This document shows positions 1 through 8,430 of a stretch of 38,239 nt of DNA, piece by piece. The stretch covers positions 1 through 38,239 of the forward strand of contig JAFTMI010000047.1 in the NCBI GenBank assembly GCA_017452505.1, given 5' to 3'. A model generated the notes under the pieces. The model worked only from the letters and a program-made list of their open reading frames with translations. It was not told the origin of the DNA and ran no database searches. Every line of letters starts with the position of its first letter. Positions within the stretch are counted from its first letter, which is position 1. This stretch comes from Oscillospiraceae bacterium. Its GTDB lineage: Bacteria; Bacillota; Clostridia; Oscillospirales; Oscillospiraceae. The position numbers and the translations under genes are program-made.

Positions 1-457
1 GGAGATAGTCACTGCCGAAGTACGCTCCATTGGCTTTGGACAAAGCATCGGAAGTGAGTGGGCCTGTGGCGATGATCACCGGGCCTTCCGGCACTTCGGT
101 GACTTCTTTATCAATGACGGTGATGTTGGGGTGGCTGCGGATCTTCTCCGTTACCAAATCGGAAAAACCCTGTCTGTCCACCGCCAGGCAGCCGCCAGCC
201 TCCACACGGGTGGCATCGGCGCAGCTGATGATCAGGCTGTCCAGGCGGCGCAGCTCTTCCTTGAGAAGGCCTACGGCATTTTCAATTTTGTCTCCCCGGA
301 GGGAATTGGAGCAAACCAGCTCCGCAAAGGTATCGGTATGGTGGGCCGGGGATTTCTTATGGGGCTTCATTTCGTAAAGCTCCACCGAAATACCCCGCTG
401 GGCCAACTGCCAGGCAGCTTCTGTGCCGGCAAGGCCTGCGCCGATGACTTTTACCAT
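1..457 (-). CDS. trmFO: TrmFO, folate-dependent tRNA (uracil-54-C5)-methyltransferase (C-terminal part missing at window edge)
   Basis: About 152 N-terminal residues are visible; the rest of the roughly 435-residue family length lies left of the window. The protein opens [11 protein letters not shown], an FAD-binding Rossmann GxGxxG loop, followed by [14 protein letters not shown] and [10 protein letters not shown], both hallmarks of TrmFO. It uses methylene-tetrahydrofolate and FAD to make ribothymidine at tRNA position 54 in the cytoplasm. Two adjacent ATGs exist, at 460 and 457. The one at 457 sits about 8 bases after AAGGAG and is preferred; the one at 460 would overlap the topA stop as ATGA. 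Either way translation is coupled to topA, a neighbour order common in Firmicutes. The family assignment is secure; only the start is slightly uncertain. Confidence 0.93.
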   Translation of the reverse strand, partial: MVKVIGAGLAGTEAAWQLAQRGISVELYEMKPHKKSPAHHTDTFAELVCSNSLRGDKIENAVGLLKEELRRLDSLIISCADATRVEAGGCLAVDRQGFSDLVTEKIRSHPNITVIDKEVTEVPEGPVIIATGPLTSDALSKANGAYFGSDYL

Positions 458-2634
458 CATTTGGTCTCCTTGTGCTTGCCGGCGGTTTTCTTCTTGGCAG
501 GCTTTTCCTCTGTCTGCTCGCCGGCATCTTTCTTCTTATAGTAGCCCCGCTTGTCTTCCGGCAGGAAGTTTTCGCAGGCTTCATTGATGCAGAAAGGCTT
601 CATTCTGCCCCGGCCGGACTTCTTGAACATAGTCTGGCCGCACTTGGGGCAATCCTCTGCAGTGGGCACATCCCAGGTCATAAAGCCGCACTCCGCGCCA
701 CGTTCGCAGCCATAATAGGCATAGCCGCGCTTGGATTTGCGTTTTAAGATGGTGCTGCCGCACTTGGGGCAGCGGCCGGGCATTTTCTCCACAATTGGCT
801 TGGTATTGGTGCACTCGGGGAAACCCGGGCAAGCTAAGAACTTACCGAACCGGCCGATCTTCACCACCATATTTCTGCCGCAAACCTCACAGATCTCCTC
901 GGTCACTTCATCGGGCACTTTCAGCCGTGTACCTTCCAGGGCGGTTTCCGCGTCGGTCAGTTCCTTGCTGAAGCCTTGGTAGAACTCTGCAAGTAGGGCT
1001 TTCCAATCCTGCTCGCCGGATTCCACCCGGTCCAGGCGGGTTTCCATATTGGCGGTAAATTCCACATCGATGATATCGGTGAAGCGGTCCATCATAAGGC
1101 CGGTGACTACTTCGCCCAAGGCGGTGGGCTGCAGGCGCTTATCCACCTTGTTCACATACTCCCGGTCCTGAATGGTGGACACGATGGTTGCGTAGGTGGA
1201 GGGACGGCCAACGCCCCGCTCTTCCATTTCCTTAATAAGACTTGCCTCGTTAAACCGGGCGGGAGGCTGGGAGAAGTGCTGCTCGGGCTTTAATTCCGTG
1301 GCAACGGCTCTGTCCCCTACCTGCAGATCGGGCAGCGGTGTGCCGGGTGCTTCTGCTTCCTCATCCCGGCTCTCTTCGTAAACAGCTAAGAAGCCGGAGA
1401 ACTTCACACTCTGGTGGGAGCTACGGAACAGGTGGCCTGCACACTGGGTATCGATGGACACGGTATCGTACACCGCATTTGCCATCTGGGAGGCCAGGAA
1501 TCGGCTCCAGATCAGCTTATACAGACGGTACTGTTCCTTGGTCAAGCTCTTTTCAATTTTCTCGGGGTCCAGCTCCACGTGAGTGGGGCGGATGGCCTCA
1601 TGGGCATCCTGGGCGCCGGCCTTGGCAGAGAAATTGTGGAAAGAGCCGTAATAATAGTTCTTGCCGTAACGAGCCTTGATAAAGTCCGCTGCTGCAGCCA
1701 TAGCTTCGTCGGAAAGACGCAGAGAGTCGGTACGCATATAGGTGATCAGACCCAAAGTGCCTTCCCCTGCCACATCCACGCCTTCATAGAGCTGCTGGGC
1801 AATGGCCATGGTGCGCTTGGGGGTCATGTTCAGCTTGCGGGATGCCTCCTGCTGCAAGGTGGACGTAGTAAAGGGAGGTGCGGCAGAACGCTTCTTGTCC
1901 GCCCGCTTTACGCCGGCTACAGTAAATTCCTTATCGGTGATATCCTTGATAATCTCCTGCACCTGGGCTTCGGTAGCCAGCTCCCGCTTTTTGGTCTCAC
2001 CATAGTAACGGGCTGTAAAACTGCCGTTTTTATCCAAAAGGCGCAGTTTCACATCCAAAGACCAGCTTTCCTTGGGTACAAAGGCACGGATCTCATTCTC
2101 CCTGTCCACCACAAACCGGGTCACAACAGACTGGACACGGCCTGCAGACAGGCCTCTGCGGATCTTTTTCCACAGCAAAGGAGACAGCTGATAGCCCACG
2201 ATCCGGTCCAGCACACGCCGAGCCTGCTGGGCATCCACCAGGCTACTGTCGATATCCCGGGGATTGGCAATGGCTTCTTTTACCACTTTTTCCGTAACTT
2301 CGTTAAAAGCGGCCCGCTTGGTCTTGCTGTCGGGCAGCTCCAAAAGCTCCTTCAAATGCCAGGCAATGGCCTCGCCCTCCCGGTCCGGGTCAGTTGCAAG
2401 GTAGACAGTATCTGCCTTCTTGGCTTCCTTCTTCAGTTCTGCAATGATATCCCCTCTGTCTGCCAGGGGGACATACTCGGGGGTGAAATTGTTCTCAATA
2501 TCCACACCCAGGGTGCTCTTGGGCAAATCCCGCAAATGACCGCGGCAGGCCTTCACCACATAGTCAGGGCCTAAATATTTCCCCACGGTCTTCGCCTTTG
2601 TGGGAGACTCCATAATAACAAGATTGAAACCCAT
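457..2634 (-). CDS. topA: DNA topoisomerase I (type IA)
   Basis: This 725-residue enzyme relaxes negative supercoils through a transient 5'-phosphotyrosine link. The N-terminal TOPRIM domain shows [11 protein letters not shown] (Glu9) and DPDREGE (around residues 82-88) for Mg binding. The catalytic tyrosine is Tyr299 in the ITYMRTDS motif. After the core, three C-terminal four-cysteine zinc fingers follow in order: CEVCG...CPGFPEC, CPKCG...CERGAEC and CPKCG...CINEAC, ending in a Lys-rich tail. The ATG at 2634 is chosen because GGAGG lies 5 bases upstream; an in-frame ATG 18 bases further upstream lacks a comparable site and nearly touches the dprA stop. It lies between dprA and trmFO in one minus-strand run. 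Length and motifs are those of a complete, ordinary TopA. Confidence 0.97.
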   Translation of the reverse strand: MGFNLVIMESPTKAKTVGKYLGPDYVVKACRGHLRDLPKSTLGVDIENNFTPEYVPLADRGDIIAELKKEAKKADTVYLATDPDREGEAIAWHLKELLELPDSKTKRAAFNEVTEKVVKEAIANPRDIDSSLVDAQQARRVLDRIVGYQLSPLLWKKIRRGLSAGRVQSVVTRFVVDRENEIRAFVPKESWSLDVKLRLLDKNGSFTARYYGETKKRELATEAQVQEIIKDITDKEFTVAGVKRADKKRSAAPPFTTSTLQQEASRKLNMTPKRTMAIAQQLYEGVDVAGEGTLGLITYMRTDSLRLSDEAMAAAADFIKARYGKNYYYGSFHNFSAKAGAQDAHEAIRPTHVELDPEKIEKSLTKEQYRLYKLIWSRFLASQMANAVYDTVSIDTQCAGHLFRSSHQSVKFSGFLAVYEESRDEEAEAPGTPLPDLQVGDRAVATELKPEQHFSQPPARFNEASLIKEMEERGVGRPSTYATIVSTIQDREYVNKVDKRLQPTALGEVVTGLMMDRFTDIIDVEFTANMETRLDRVESGEQDWKALLAEFYQGFSKELTDAETALEGTRLKVPDEVTEEICEVCGRNMVVKIGRFGKFLACPGFPECTNTKPIVEKMPGRCPKCGSTILKRKSKRGYAYYGCERGAECGFMTWDVPTAEDCPKCGQTMFKKSGRGRMKPFCINEACENFLPEDKRGYYKKKDAGEQTEEKPAKKKTAGKHKETK

Positions 2635-2652
2635 AGTTTCCTCCGAACACAA

Positions 2653-3873
2653 TTATTTCATACTATAGCTGCCGCCGGGATGCTTCTTTGCATAGCCCTT
2701 TACTGTCAGCATTGTAAGAACAGACAGCACTTTTCCCGAGGGCATATCTAAGGCAGCCATCACTTCAGAAGCCTGCTGCGGACTTTCTGTCAGGCACGCC
2801 AAAACAGCCTGCTCCTCTTCATCAAGAGCAGGTCGATTTTTAACTAATTCAATATACGGGGATTTTTCTCCGTTGTCAATGGGTATTTTCCCGGATTTTG
2901 CCGATTTATTCGTAGAATTTTCCAAATGTGCCGGTGTCTGCGCCACCTGCGCCAAAGTTTCCTCACCGGTATAAAGAGAAACTTTCAGGTTCTTTTGGAG
3001 CTTTCCGGGGTACAAAAATTCATAGCCGGACACCACATCCCAGCCGGAAAGCACCGGCGCAGCTCCCTCCTGCAGAAGAGCATTGCTGCCCTCACAAGTG
3101 GGAGAATTGATATTTCCGGGCACAACAAACACATCCCGGCCTTGCTCCAAGGCATGACGGGCTGTGATCAGTGCACCACTGGACTTGGGTGCTTCCACCA
3201 CCAGCACACCATTGCTGACACCGCTGATGATCCGGTTACGGGCAGGAAAATGCCAGGGCTTTGGTTCTGTTCCCGGAGGATATTCAGAGATCAGGCATCC
3301 GTCGGTAACGATTTTTTCAAAAAGCTTGCGGTTACTGTGGGGATAGACCACATCCACGCCACAGCCTAACACGCCTACAACAGGATAGCCGGCACTCATT
3401 GCGCCCTGCATAGCGGCAGTATCTCCGCCGGCTGCACCGCCGGACACCACGAAGCCGCCGCAGGAGGCAATTTGACTTCCCAATTGATGGGCGACCTGCA
3501 AGCCGTAGGCTGACGCCTTCCGCGTGCCTACCACACCGATAAAGGGGTTTGCATCCCAATCGGGCAGAACGCCCCGGTAATACAGCACGATGGGCGCATC
3601 GGCAGAATTGCGCAAGCGCTTGGGATAGGCGCTGTCCGCCACAGGCAGAACGCCAATGTCCCGTTTGGTGCAACGCTCTGTAATCTGCTCGGCTTTCCAC
3701 AAATTTTTGTCAAGCAGGGCGTTTCTTTCCTTTTCCGGAAGACCGGCATTCAGCAAGGCCTCCTCGGACATACGGTATAGCTCCTCCGGGTCGCCAAAGC
3801 GCTCCAAAAGACGGTGCTTATGTAAAAGAGAAATATCCTTTAACTCGGCAAACCAAATCCAATGGAGGAGCAT
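2653..3873 (-). CDS. dprA: DprA, DNA-processing protein (RecA loader for incoming ssDNA)
   Basis: The 406-residue protein has the DprA Rossmann-like core: GTRKASAYG near residue 117, SGGAAGGDTAAM, VLGCGVDVVYP and PARNRIISG, then the EAPKSSGALITARHALEQGR segment. DprA binds single-stranded DNA taken up during transformation, protects it and loads RecA. An N-terminal helical region of about 100 residues and a C-terminal winged-helix-like tail (about 345-406) flank the core. The second motif reads SGGAAGGD, where many family members have SGxAxGID; this looks like ordinary variation. The ATG at 3873 follows AAAGGG by about 8 bases. The gene lies directly between the SpoU-type methylase and topA, the classic dprA-topA-trmFO order. 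No other competence genes are in the window, so natural transformation cannot be inferred from this gene alone. Confidence 0.95.
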   Translation of the reverse strand: MLLHWIWFAELKDISLLHKHRLLERFGDPEELYRMSEEALLNAGLPEKERNALLDKNLWKAEQITERCTKRDIGVLPVADSAYPKRLRNSADAPIVLYYRGVLPDWDANPFIGVVGTRKASAYGLQVAHQLGSQIASCGGFVVSGGAAGGDTAAMQGAMSAGYPVVGVLGCGVDVVYPHSNRKLFEKIVTDGCLISEYPPGTEPKPWHFPARNRIISGVSNGVLVVEAPKSSGALITARHALEQGRDVFVVPGNINSPTCEGSNALLQEGAAPVLSGWDVVSGYEFLYPGKLQKNLKVSLYTGEETLAQVAQTPAHLENSTNKSAKSGKIPIDNGEKSPYIELVKNRPALDEEEQAVLACLTESPQQASEVMAALDMPSGKVLSVLTMLTVKGYAKKHPGGSYSMK

Positions 3874-3887
3874 CCTTTACACCCTTT

Positions 3888-4634
3888 CTATTTCTTCATT
3901 TGCCACATAACAATGGCTGCGGCAATGGCCGCGTTCAAGGATTCACAATTGGGATTCATAGGAATAATAATGCTGTTTTGGGCACTTTCCAAAATCTCCT
4001 TGCGGACACCCTGGCCCTCACTGCCGATCACGACTGCCATCGTGTTCAGTGGGGATTCACGCAGGTCACAGGCTTTTTCATCCAATGCGGTAACGCCCAC
4101 AGGAATACCCGCCACTTTGCAGGCCTGCTCGGCGGCCGCCCAGGTGGTCTGCACCACCTCCATACGGAACACAGCGCCCATAGAAGAACGGACGACTTTA
4201 TGGCTGTAGGGGTCAGCGCAGCCCTCCAAGAGAGCAACCGGAATTTGAAGCGCATCCGCTGTACGCAGGATCGTGCCTAAATTACCAGGATCCTGGATGC
4301 CATCCAGCAGCAGCATACCCGGCTTGGGCGTAAAAGCTTTCTTCTCCGGCAAACGGCACAGAAACAGCGCGCCCTGGGGTGCTTGCATAGGAGAGATGGA
4401 TTCCATCACATCCTCGGGGACTCTTACCTCACGCACGCCGGCAGGGATCTCCATTTCCACATTTTGAGAAAGGATCACCGTATGTAAGCCCGGCCACCAG
4501 CGGATCGCCTCCTGCAGCAGCTTCGTGCCGTCTGACACAAAAAGGCCCGTTTCCTCCCGCTCTTTCCGGGAGGACAGGAGCTTTTTCACCTGCTGGAGCA
4601 AGGGATTCTTCCGGGAAGTAATCAGTTCACTCAT
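3888..4634 (-). CDS. TrmH/SpoU-family RNA 2'-O-methyltransferase
   Basis: A 248-residue SPOUT-fold methyltransferase that transfers a methyl group from S-adenosylmethionine to a ribose 2'-hydroxyl, most likely in 23S rRNA. The N-terminal third (ITSRKNPLLQQVKKLL...GLFVSDGTKLLQEA) is the SpoU substrate-binding domain. The three knot motifs are present: DGIQDPGNLGTILRTADA, VIGSEGQGV and IPMNPNCESLNAAIAAAI. The start at 4634 makes an ATGA overlap with the ktrA stop. A longer in-frame reading exists upstream, but it merely reads through ktrA in another frame and is not credible. The exact target nucleotide cannot be told from sequence; relatives are annotated RlmB-like or YsgA-like. Position between ktrA and dprA suggests simple co-transcription. 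Confidence 0.92.
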   Translation of the reverse strand: MSELITSRKNPLLQQVKKLLSSRKEREETGLFVSDGTKLLQEAIRWWPGLHTVILSQNVEMEIPAGVREVRVPEDVMESISPMQAPQGALFLCRLPEKKAFTPKPGMLLLDGIQDPGNLGTILRTADALQIPVALLEGCADPYSHKVVRSSMGAVFRMEVVQTTWAAAEQACKVAGIPVGVTALDEKACDLRESPLNTMAVVIGSEGQGVRKEILESAQNSIIIPMNPNCESLNAAIAAAIVMWQMKK

Positions 4635-5278
4635 AATTTCTGTACCGCGTTCAGCGCAGCTGTATCGCCCAAAACGACCATCACGTCGCCCTCTAAAATA
4701 GTATAATCCGCACCGGGAGATACATTGACACTTTCGCCCTGCTTGATGGCAATGATATTTACGCCCAGTTTGGCACGGACATTCAAGTCTTTCAGGCTTT
4801 TTCCAATCCACTTTGCCGGGGCGGGCACCTCGATTATGCCGTAATCATCGGACAGTTCAATATAATCCAACACATTGGGGCTGGACAGATTCCGGGCCAG
4901 GCGATTTGCCTGCTCCTGCTCGGGGATCACCACCATATCTGCGCCCAGCTTGGTCAGCACCTGGCGGTGGGTCTCGTCATGGGCCTTACAGACCACATAA
5001 GGAACACCCAATTCCTTTAGATTCATCGTTGCCAGGACAGAATCGCCCAGGCTGCCGCCAATGGCAACGATAGCGCAATCAAAATCGGCCACGCCCAAAG
5101 CACGCAATACGCCCTTATCCCGGGCATCAGCCACAACAGCCTGGGTCACGCTGTCGCTGATGTGCTGCACCAGATCGCTGCTCTGATCAATAGCCAGCAC
5201 CTCACAGCCCAATTCACACAGCCGCTTGGCTGCTTCCGTGCCAAAACGGCCCAAGCCGACAACAATATAGGTTTTCAT
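4631..5278 (-). CDS. ktrA: KtrA/TrkA-type RCK subunit of potassium uptake system
   Basis: A 215-residue cytoplasmic gating subunit. The N-terminal RCK_N domain begins MKTYIVVGLGRFG with a GxGxxG nucleotide-binding loop, then the acidic strand end VLAID that contacts ribose, and VVADARDK; it senses ATP/ADP or NAD(H). The C-terminal RCK_C domain (about 135-215) is a candidate site for c-di-AMP, as established for KtrA of other Firmicutes. It should pair with the KtrB pore encoded immediately upstream, although a 279 bp inverted-repeat element separates the two genes. The ATG at 5278 follows GGAGG by 7-8 bases; the longer in-frame start at 5314 would run into the repeat and is rejected. The stop overlaps the following methylase start (ATGA). 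Confidence 0.93.
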   Translation of the reverse strand: MKTYIVVGLGRFGTEAAKRLCELGCEVLAIDQSSDLVQHISDSVTQAVVADARDKGVLRALGVADFDCAIVAIGGSLGDSVLATMNLKELGVPYVVCKAHDETHRQVLTKLGADMVVIPEQEQANRLARNLSSPNVLDYIELSDDYGIIEVPAPAKWIGKSLKDLNVRAKLGVNIIAIKQGESVNVSPGADYTILEGDVMVVLGDTAALNAVQKL

Positions 5279-5290
5279 AGAAATCCTCCT

Positions 5291-5569
5291 TAGGCTGAGA
5301 GGACTCGAACCCAACCAGGTTTTCAGGCGCCTGCATTCCCCAATACATCAGAAAATCCCTTGATAATACAGAAAGTATTGTCTTCGTGATTTTCTTCGTC
5401 TTGGAAAATGTAAGCGGCTGAAAACTGCCTGGCACCTCTCAGCAAATAATTTTTGATTGATTTTTTGCGCAGATGACGCAGCCTTGCTGACGCAAGGCAA
5501 GGAAGATAAGCGAAAAAGCAGCAAAAAGGATTGCTGTGAGGCTGATTCGGTTCGAGTCCTCTCAGCCTA
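5291..5569. repeat. Inverted-repeat non-coding element A between ktrB and ktrA (MITE-like)
   Basis: A 279 bp non-coding block bounded by perfect 21 bp inverted repeats at 5291-5311 and 5549-5569. Each arm starts with TA at the outer edge (TAGGCTGAGAGG...), and each reads GGTTCGAGTCC in one direction, the consensus of a tRNA T-arm. Inside are a small AATAC-N5-GTATT stem-loop at 5365-5379 and a GCCTTGC-TGAC-GCAAGGC hairpin at 5481-5498. The outer three bases of the right arm are the TAG stop codon of ktrB, and the left arm ends one base before the ktrA ribosome binding site region. No open frame or transposase is present. The layout matches a second block at 7029-7335, so both are probably non-autonomous mobile or amplified repeats. 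The class name is an inference. Confidence 0.75.
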
Positions 5570-6940
5570 TCCAATCAACAAATTGGTATCTGCATAGCGG
5601 AAGCGATCCTCCGCCTTATCTCCCATCAAGAAGCCTAAGCTGATGGTCAGTATGCCCACCCGGCCGAAATACATAAAGGCAATGATAAGCGCCTGGGCGG
5701 GCAGGCTCATCACAGGGGTAACACCGGCAGTAAGGCCTACCGTTGCCAAGGCCGATACTGCCTCAAAAAGGCCATCGGTAAAGCTAACCGGCGATGTCGC
5801 GGCAATAAAGAAACCACCAAAGAAGGCAAGGCCGGTCATAATCAAGAAAATGGTGGTGGCATCCATTGCTTTTTCCTGGGGGATCGTGCGCTTAAAGACA
5901 TGCACCGTACTCCTGCCCCGGGCCTTGCTCCAGATAAACAGCACCAGCACCACAAAGGTCACAGTTTTGAGGCCGCCTGCTGTAGAACCGGAGGAGCCGC
6001 CTATGAGCATGATCACCATGGATGTGGCTTTTGCACCGTCCGTCAGCAAGGCCTGGTCTATTGCAGCAAAACCAGCAGTACGCAAAGTCACCGCCTGGAA
6101 AAAGGCATTGAGTATTTTCTGCCACACAGGCATCGGGCCAAAGGTTTTCGGGTTGTCCCACTCTAACAGCAGGATCACACCGGAGCCGATCAGAATAATA
6201 CAGCCTGTGGCGATCAGCACCAATTTTGTATAGACACTGAACTTCTTGAAAGGACGGACGGTTGCCAGCTCCTGCCAAACCAAGAAACCAAGACCGCCGA
6301 CCGTGATCAGCATCATCAAAACAAGCAACACAACGGGATCATCGTTAAAAAGCATCACGCTGCTGCCCGGCTCTAATACGCCAAAAATGTCAAAACCTGC
6401 ATTGCAGAAAGCAGATATCGCGTGGAACACGCTCCATTTAAGCCCCCGGACAAAGCCAAACTCCGGCCAAAAGCGGGCAAGCAGCAGCACCATACCCACA
6501 GCCTGGACCCCCAGCGAACCGAAGATCACCAGCTTCTGCAGCCGAACAACGCCCTGCATATCATTGACGCTCATTGCCTGTGCCATCACCATTCTCTGCT
6601 TCAGGCCCACTTTGCGCCGCAGAAGGAAGATAACCACAGATGCCGCGGACATAAATCCCAGGCCGCCAACTTCAATAAGCAACAGGATAACCGTCTGCCC
6701 AAAGCCGCTCCATTGGGTCCAGGTGTCAAAGAGCACAAGGCCCGTAACGCAGGTGGCAGAGGTAGCAGTAAACAGCGCAGGGAAGAATCCGCAGGATTCT
6801 CCGCTGCGGGAGGCAACCGGCAGGGTCAGCAGTGTTGCACCCAGCAGAATAATCCCGGCAAATACCAACGCAATGATCTGCGTGGTGCTAAAATGATGTT
6901 TATAACCCCGCTTTTTAGGGGCACTTTTTTTCGCAGGCAT
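5567..6940 (-). CDS. ktrB: KtrB/TrkH-type potassium transporter, pore subunit
   Basis: This 457-residue membrane protein has the four-fold repeated M1-P-M2 build of the Trk/Ktr/HKT superfamily. The four filter loops are visible in order: ATCVTGLVLFDT, AFCNAGFDIFG, LRTAGFAAID and ALATVGLTAGVT, each with the conserved K+-selectivity glycine. It moves K+ across the cytoplasmic membrane, gated by the RCK subunit encoded next. The lysine-rich N-terminus (MPAKKSAPKKRG) precedes the first membrane helix. The ATG at 6940 is chosen because GGAGG lies 7 bases before it. The TAG stop falls within the right arm of the 279 bp inverted-repeat element. A sigma-A-like promoter lies at 6984-7011. Length fits KtrB better than the longer proteobacterial TrkH. 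Confidence 0.93.
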   Translation of the reverse strand: MPAKKSAPKKRGYKHHFSTTQIIALVFAGIILLGATLLTLPVASRSGESCGFFPALFTATSATCVTGLVLFDTWTQWSGFGQTVILLLIEVGGLGFMSAASVVIFLLRRKVGLKQRMVMAQAMSVNDMQGVVRLQKLVIFGSLGVQAVGMVLLLARFWPEFGFVRGLKWSVFHAISAFCNAGFDIFGVLEPGSSVMLFNDDPVVLLVLMMLITVGGLGFLVWQELATVRPFKKFSVYTKLVLIATGCIILIGSGVILLLEWDNPKTFGPMPVWQKILNAFFQAVTLRTAGFAAIDQALLTDGAKATSMVIMLIGGSSGSTAGGLKTVTFVVLVLFIWSKARGRSTVHVFKRTIPQEKAMDATTIFLIMTGLAFFGGFFIAATSPVSFTDGLFEAVSALATVGLTAGVTPVMSLPAQALIIAFMYFGRVGILTISLGFLMGDKAEDRFRYADTNLLIG

Positions 6941-6983
6941 AGGCTTCCTCCTTTCCCAAAAATCCCATAATACATTATTATAT

Positions 6984-7011
6984 ATTATAACCATTTTTTC
7001 TCACTTTGCAA
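6984..7011 (-). promoter_or_regulatory. Sigma-A-like promoter for ktrB operon
   Basis: On the minus strand TTGCAA (7006-7011) is separated by 16 bases from a perfect TATAAT (6984-6989), about 45 bases upstream of the ktrB start. It probably drives ktrB-ktrA-methylase-dprA-topA-trmFO. It lies immediately next to the left arm of the second inverted-repeat element. Assigned by consensus match only. Confidence 0.65.
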
Positions 7012-7028
7012 GAGGGTTTTCGGCAGCA

Positions 7029-7335
7029 GAAAAAGACCCCCTTTGGGCGACACTCCGTAGCGCAACATCGCCTGAAAAAGGTGTTTATTTCCGTCACGCT
7101 GCGTTAAAAATGCTCGAAATACACAGAGTATTTCTGTGCTTTTTGCCTTGACTGACGAAAATCTCCACTCTTTTCAGGTGCTGCGCAGTTTTGAAGTGGT
7201 AACTTTTTTGATTAACAAATAACAAAATTCCCGGAATGCTGACGCATTTCGGGAATTTTTTGTGCAGTTAAGCAGAAAAGGGACCGTTCAAAACCGATGC
7301 TGCGTTACGGAGTGTCGCCCTTAGGGGGCTTTCTA
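7029..7335. repeat. Inverted-repeat non-coding element B between ktrB and the DHHW gene (MITE-like)
   Basis: A roughly 307 bp gene-free block. Its ends form imperfect inverted repeats, 7029-7070 against 7295-7335; the core CCCCCTnnGGGCGACACTCC is shared, with about 30 of 34 positions matching from the C-run to CATCG. Inside are a GAAATAC-N5-GTATTTC stem-loop at 7116-7134 and a strong 16 bp hairpin with TGAC loop at 7224-7259 that is followed by a T-run, able to act as a terminator on the plus strand. The order, orientation and spacing of the two internal stem-loops are nearly the same as in the block at 5291-5569 (AATAC to TGAC loop 122 versus 123 bases). The right end touches the TAG stop of the DHHW gene. 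No coding potential was seen. Confidence 0.75.
7224..7266 (+). terminator. Strong hairpin with T-run inside element B
   Basis: A 16 bp stem AAAATTCCCGGAATGC / GCATTTCGGGAATTTT (one wobble pair) closes on a TGAC loop; the plus strand continues with a run of T. On the minus strand the A-run at the base of the stem also gives T residues, so it may end transcripts leaving the DHHW gene. Confidence 0.6.
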
Positions 7336-8418
7336 CTTAAGGGTTGCACTATTGTTCAAAATGAGGGTACTGTAGGCAAACAACACATCTTGATTTTGGA
7401 AGGTCAAAAAGTTGCCCAATAACTGAGAACTTACATAGCGGATATCCACCAAGGTAACGGTCTTATAATCCTGCACCAGCAAAGGCGCTAAAGAACTGCC
7501 AAAAGAATCCCGGAAGATCACCAGCTCCCTGTCGGTCCCGGCATTGGGATTTTCTATCCGCAAAAGGGATTGCGCTCCTGACAGGTATACATCATAGGGG
7601 TCGTTCCCGGAGAGCTTCTCCCTATCATAGATGCTGCCATACTTCCCCGTTTCGTAGTTATACACCCGGTAACCGGCAAGATCAGAATTCTCCATTACAT
7701 AGATATCTTCCGCTCCCATGGGCAGTGCCGCCTGGCCGTAGTACACGCCCTTAAAATCTTGGCTTACCAAAGTGGGGCTATAGCCTTCCGGACGGGAGAC
7801 ACCCATTGCATCACAAAGGATATTTGCGGCATTCAAAAGCTTTTCCTGCCGCCAATGGGTATCGGTGCGGTAGAAATCTGCAACAGACAAGCTGTCGGTA
7901 ATGTCCACCTGCTTTGCCCAGGGCATTCCTTCCGCTATCTGTGCAAAAAGCTTAGGGTAATCCATCACAGGATATCCCTTATCTGCCGCCAAATAATAGC
8001 CCTTATCCGGAATTACTGCAGAATATATCTTGCAATCCGTATTTTGCAGATAGGTGGTATAAATATAGTCGAACTTCTTCAGCGCATTGTTTACAGACAC
8101 CGGATTTAAGGGGTACTCCAGCTTGGCCGCATAACCATCGGCAATATAGATGCCATTGTTATCGATTTTTCCCAGAATCTTATAGGAAAACAGGGATTTT
8201 AAGGTACGAAAATCATCCCGCAACGGAAACTGATCCAAGGCATAGCCCTCAAATTTCTCCATAAAATCGCCCTTCAACAGGGTGTCTGCGGAGATTTCCG
8301 GGAACTGTTTTAAAGGTCTGCGCTCAGATTGGGAAACTTCCTTGCTTGGGGCAAACCAAGCAAATGCCGTCAGCGCTGCCCACAGGGTGATTACCGCAAA
8401 AATACCAATTCTTTTCAT
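7333..8418 (-). CDS. DHHW-family / AlgX-AlgJ-like SGNH-type surface polysaccharide acetylation protein
   Basis: A 361-residue protein with an N-terminal hydrophobic anchor (about residues 3-23), so it faces the outside of the membrane. Two family marks are seen: FYRTDTHWR in the middle, carrying the Asp/His pair of the AlgX/AlgJ/DHHW group, and VIFRDSFGSSLAPLL toward the C-terminus, holding the likely serine nucleophile. In alginate-type systems such proteins complete transfer of acetyl groups delivered by an MBOAT protein to an exported polymer. The MBOAT gene lies immediately upstream with a gap of about 12 bases, which supports joint action. The substrate polymer is unknown. It is the last gene of the mntP transcription unit, and its TAG stop abuts element B. 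Confidence 0.85.
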   Translation of the reverse strand: MKRIGIFAVITLWAALTAFAWFAPSKEVSQSERRPLKQFPEISADTLLKGDFMEKFEGYALDQFPLRDDFRTLKSLFSYKILGKIDNNGIYIADGYAAKLEYPLNPVSVNNALKKFDYIYTTYLQNTDCKIYSAVIPDKGYYLAADKGYPVMDYPKLFAQIAEGMPWAKQVDITDSLSVADFYRTDTHWRQEKLLNAANILCDAMGVSRPEGYSPTLVSQDFKGVYYGQAALPMGAEDIYVMENSDLAGYRVYNYETGKYGSIYDREKLSGNDPYDVYLSGAQSLLRIENPNAGTDRELVIFRDSFGSSLAPLLVQDYKTVTLVDIRYVSSQLLGNFLTFQNQDVLFAYSTLILNNSATLK

Positions 8419-8430
8419 AATCAGCCCTCC

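Noticed and set aside
5291-5569. tRNA gene, suggested by GGTTCGAGTCC at both ends
   Set aside because: No cloverleaf, anticodon stem or D-arm can be formed; the T-arm stem itself does not pair.
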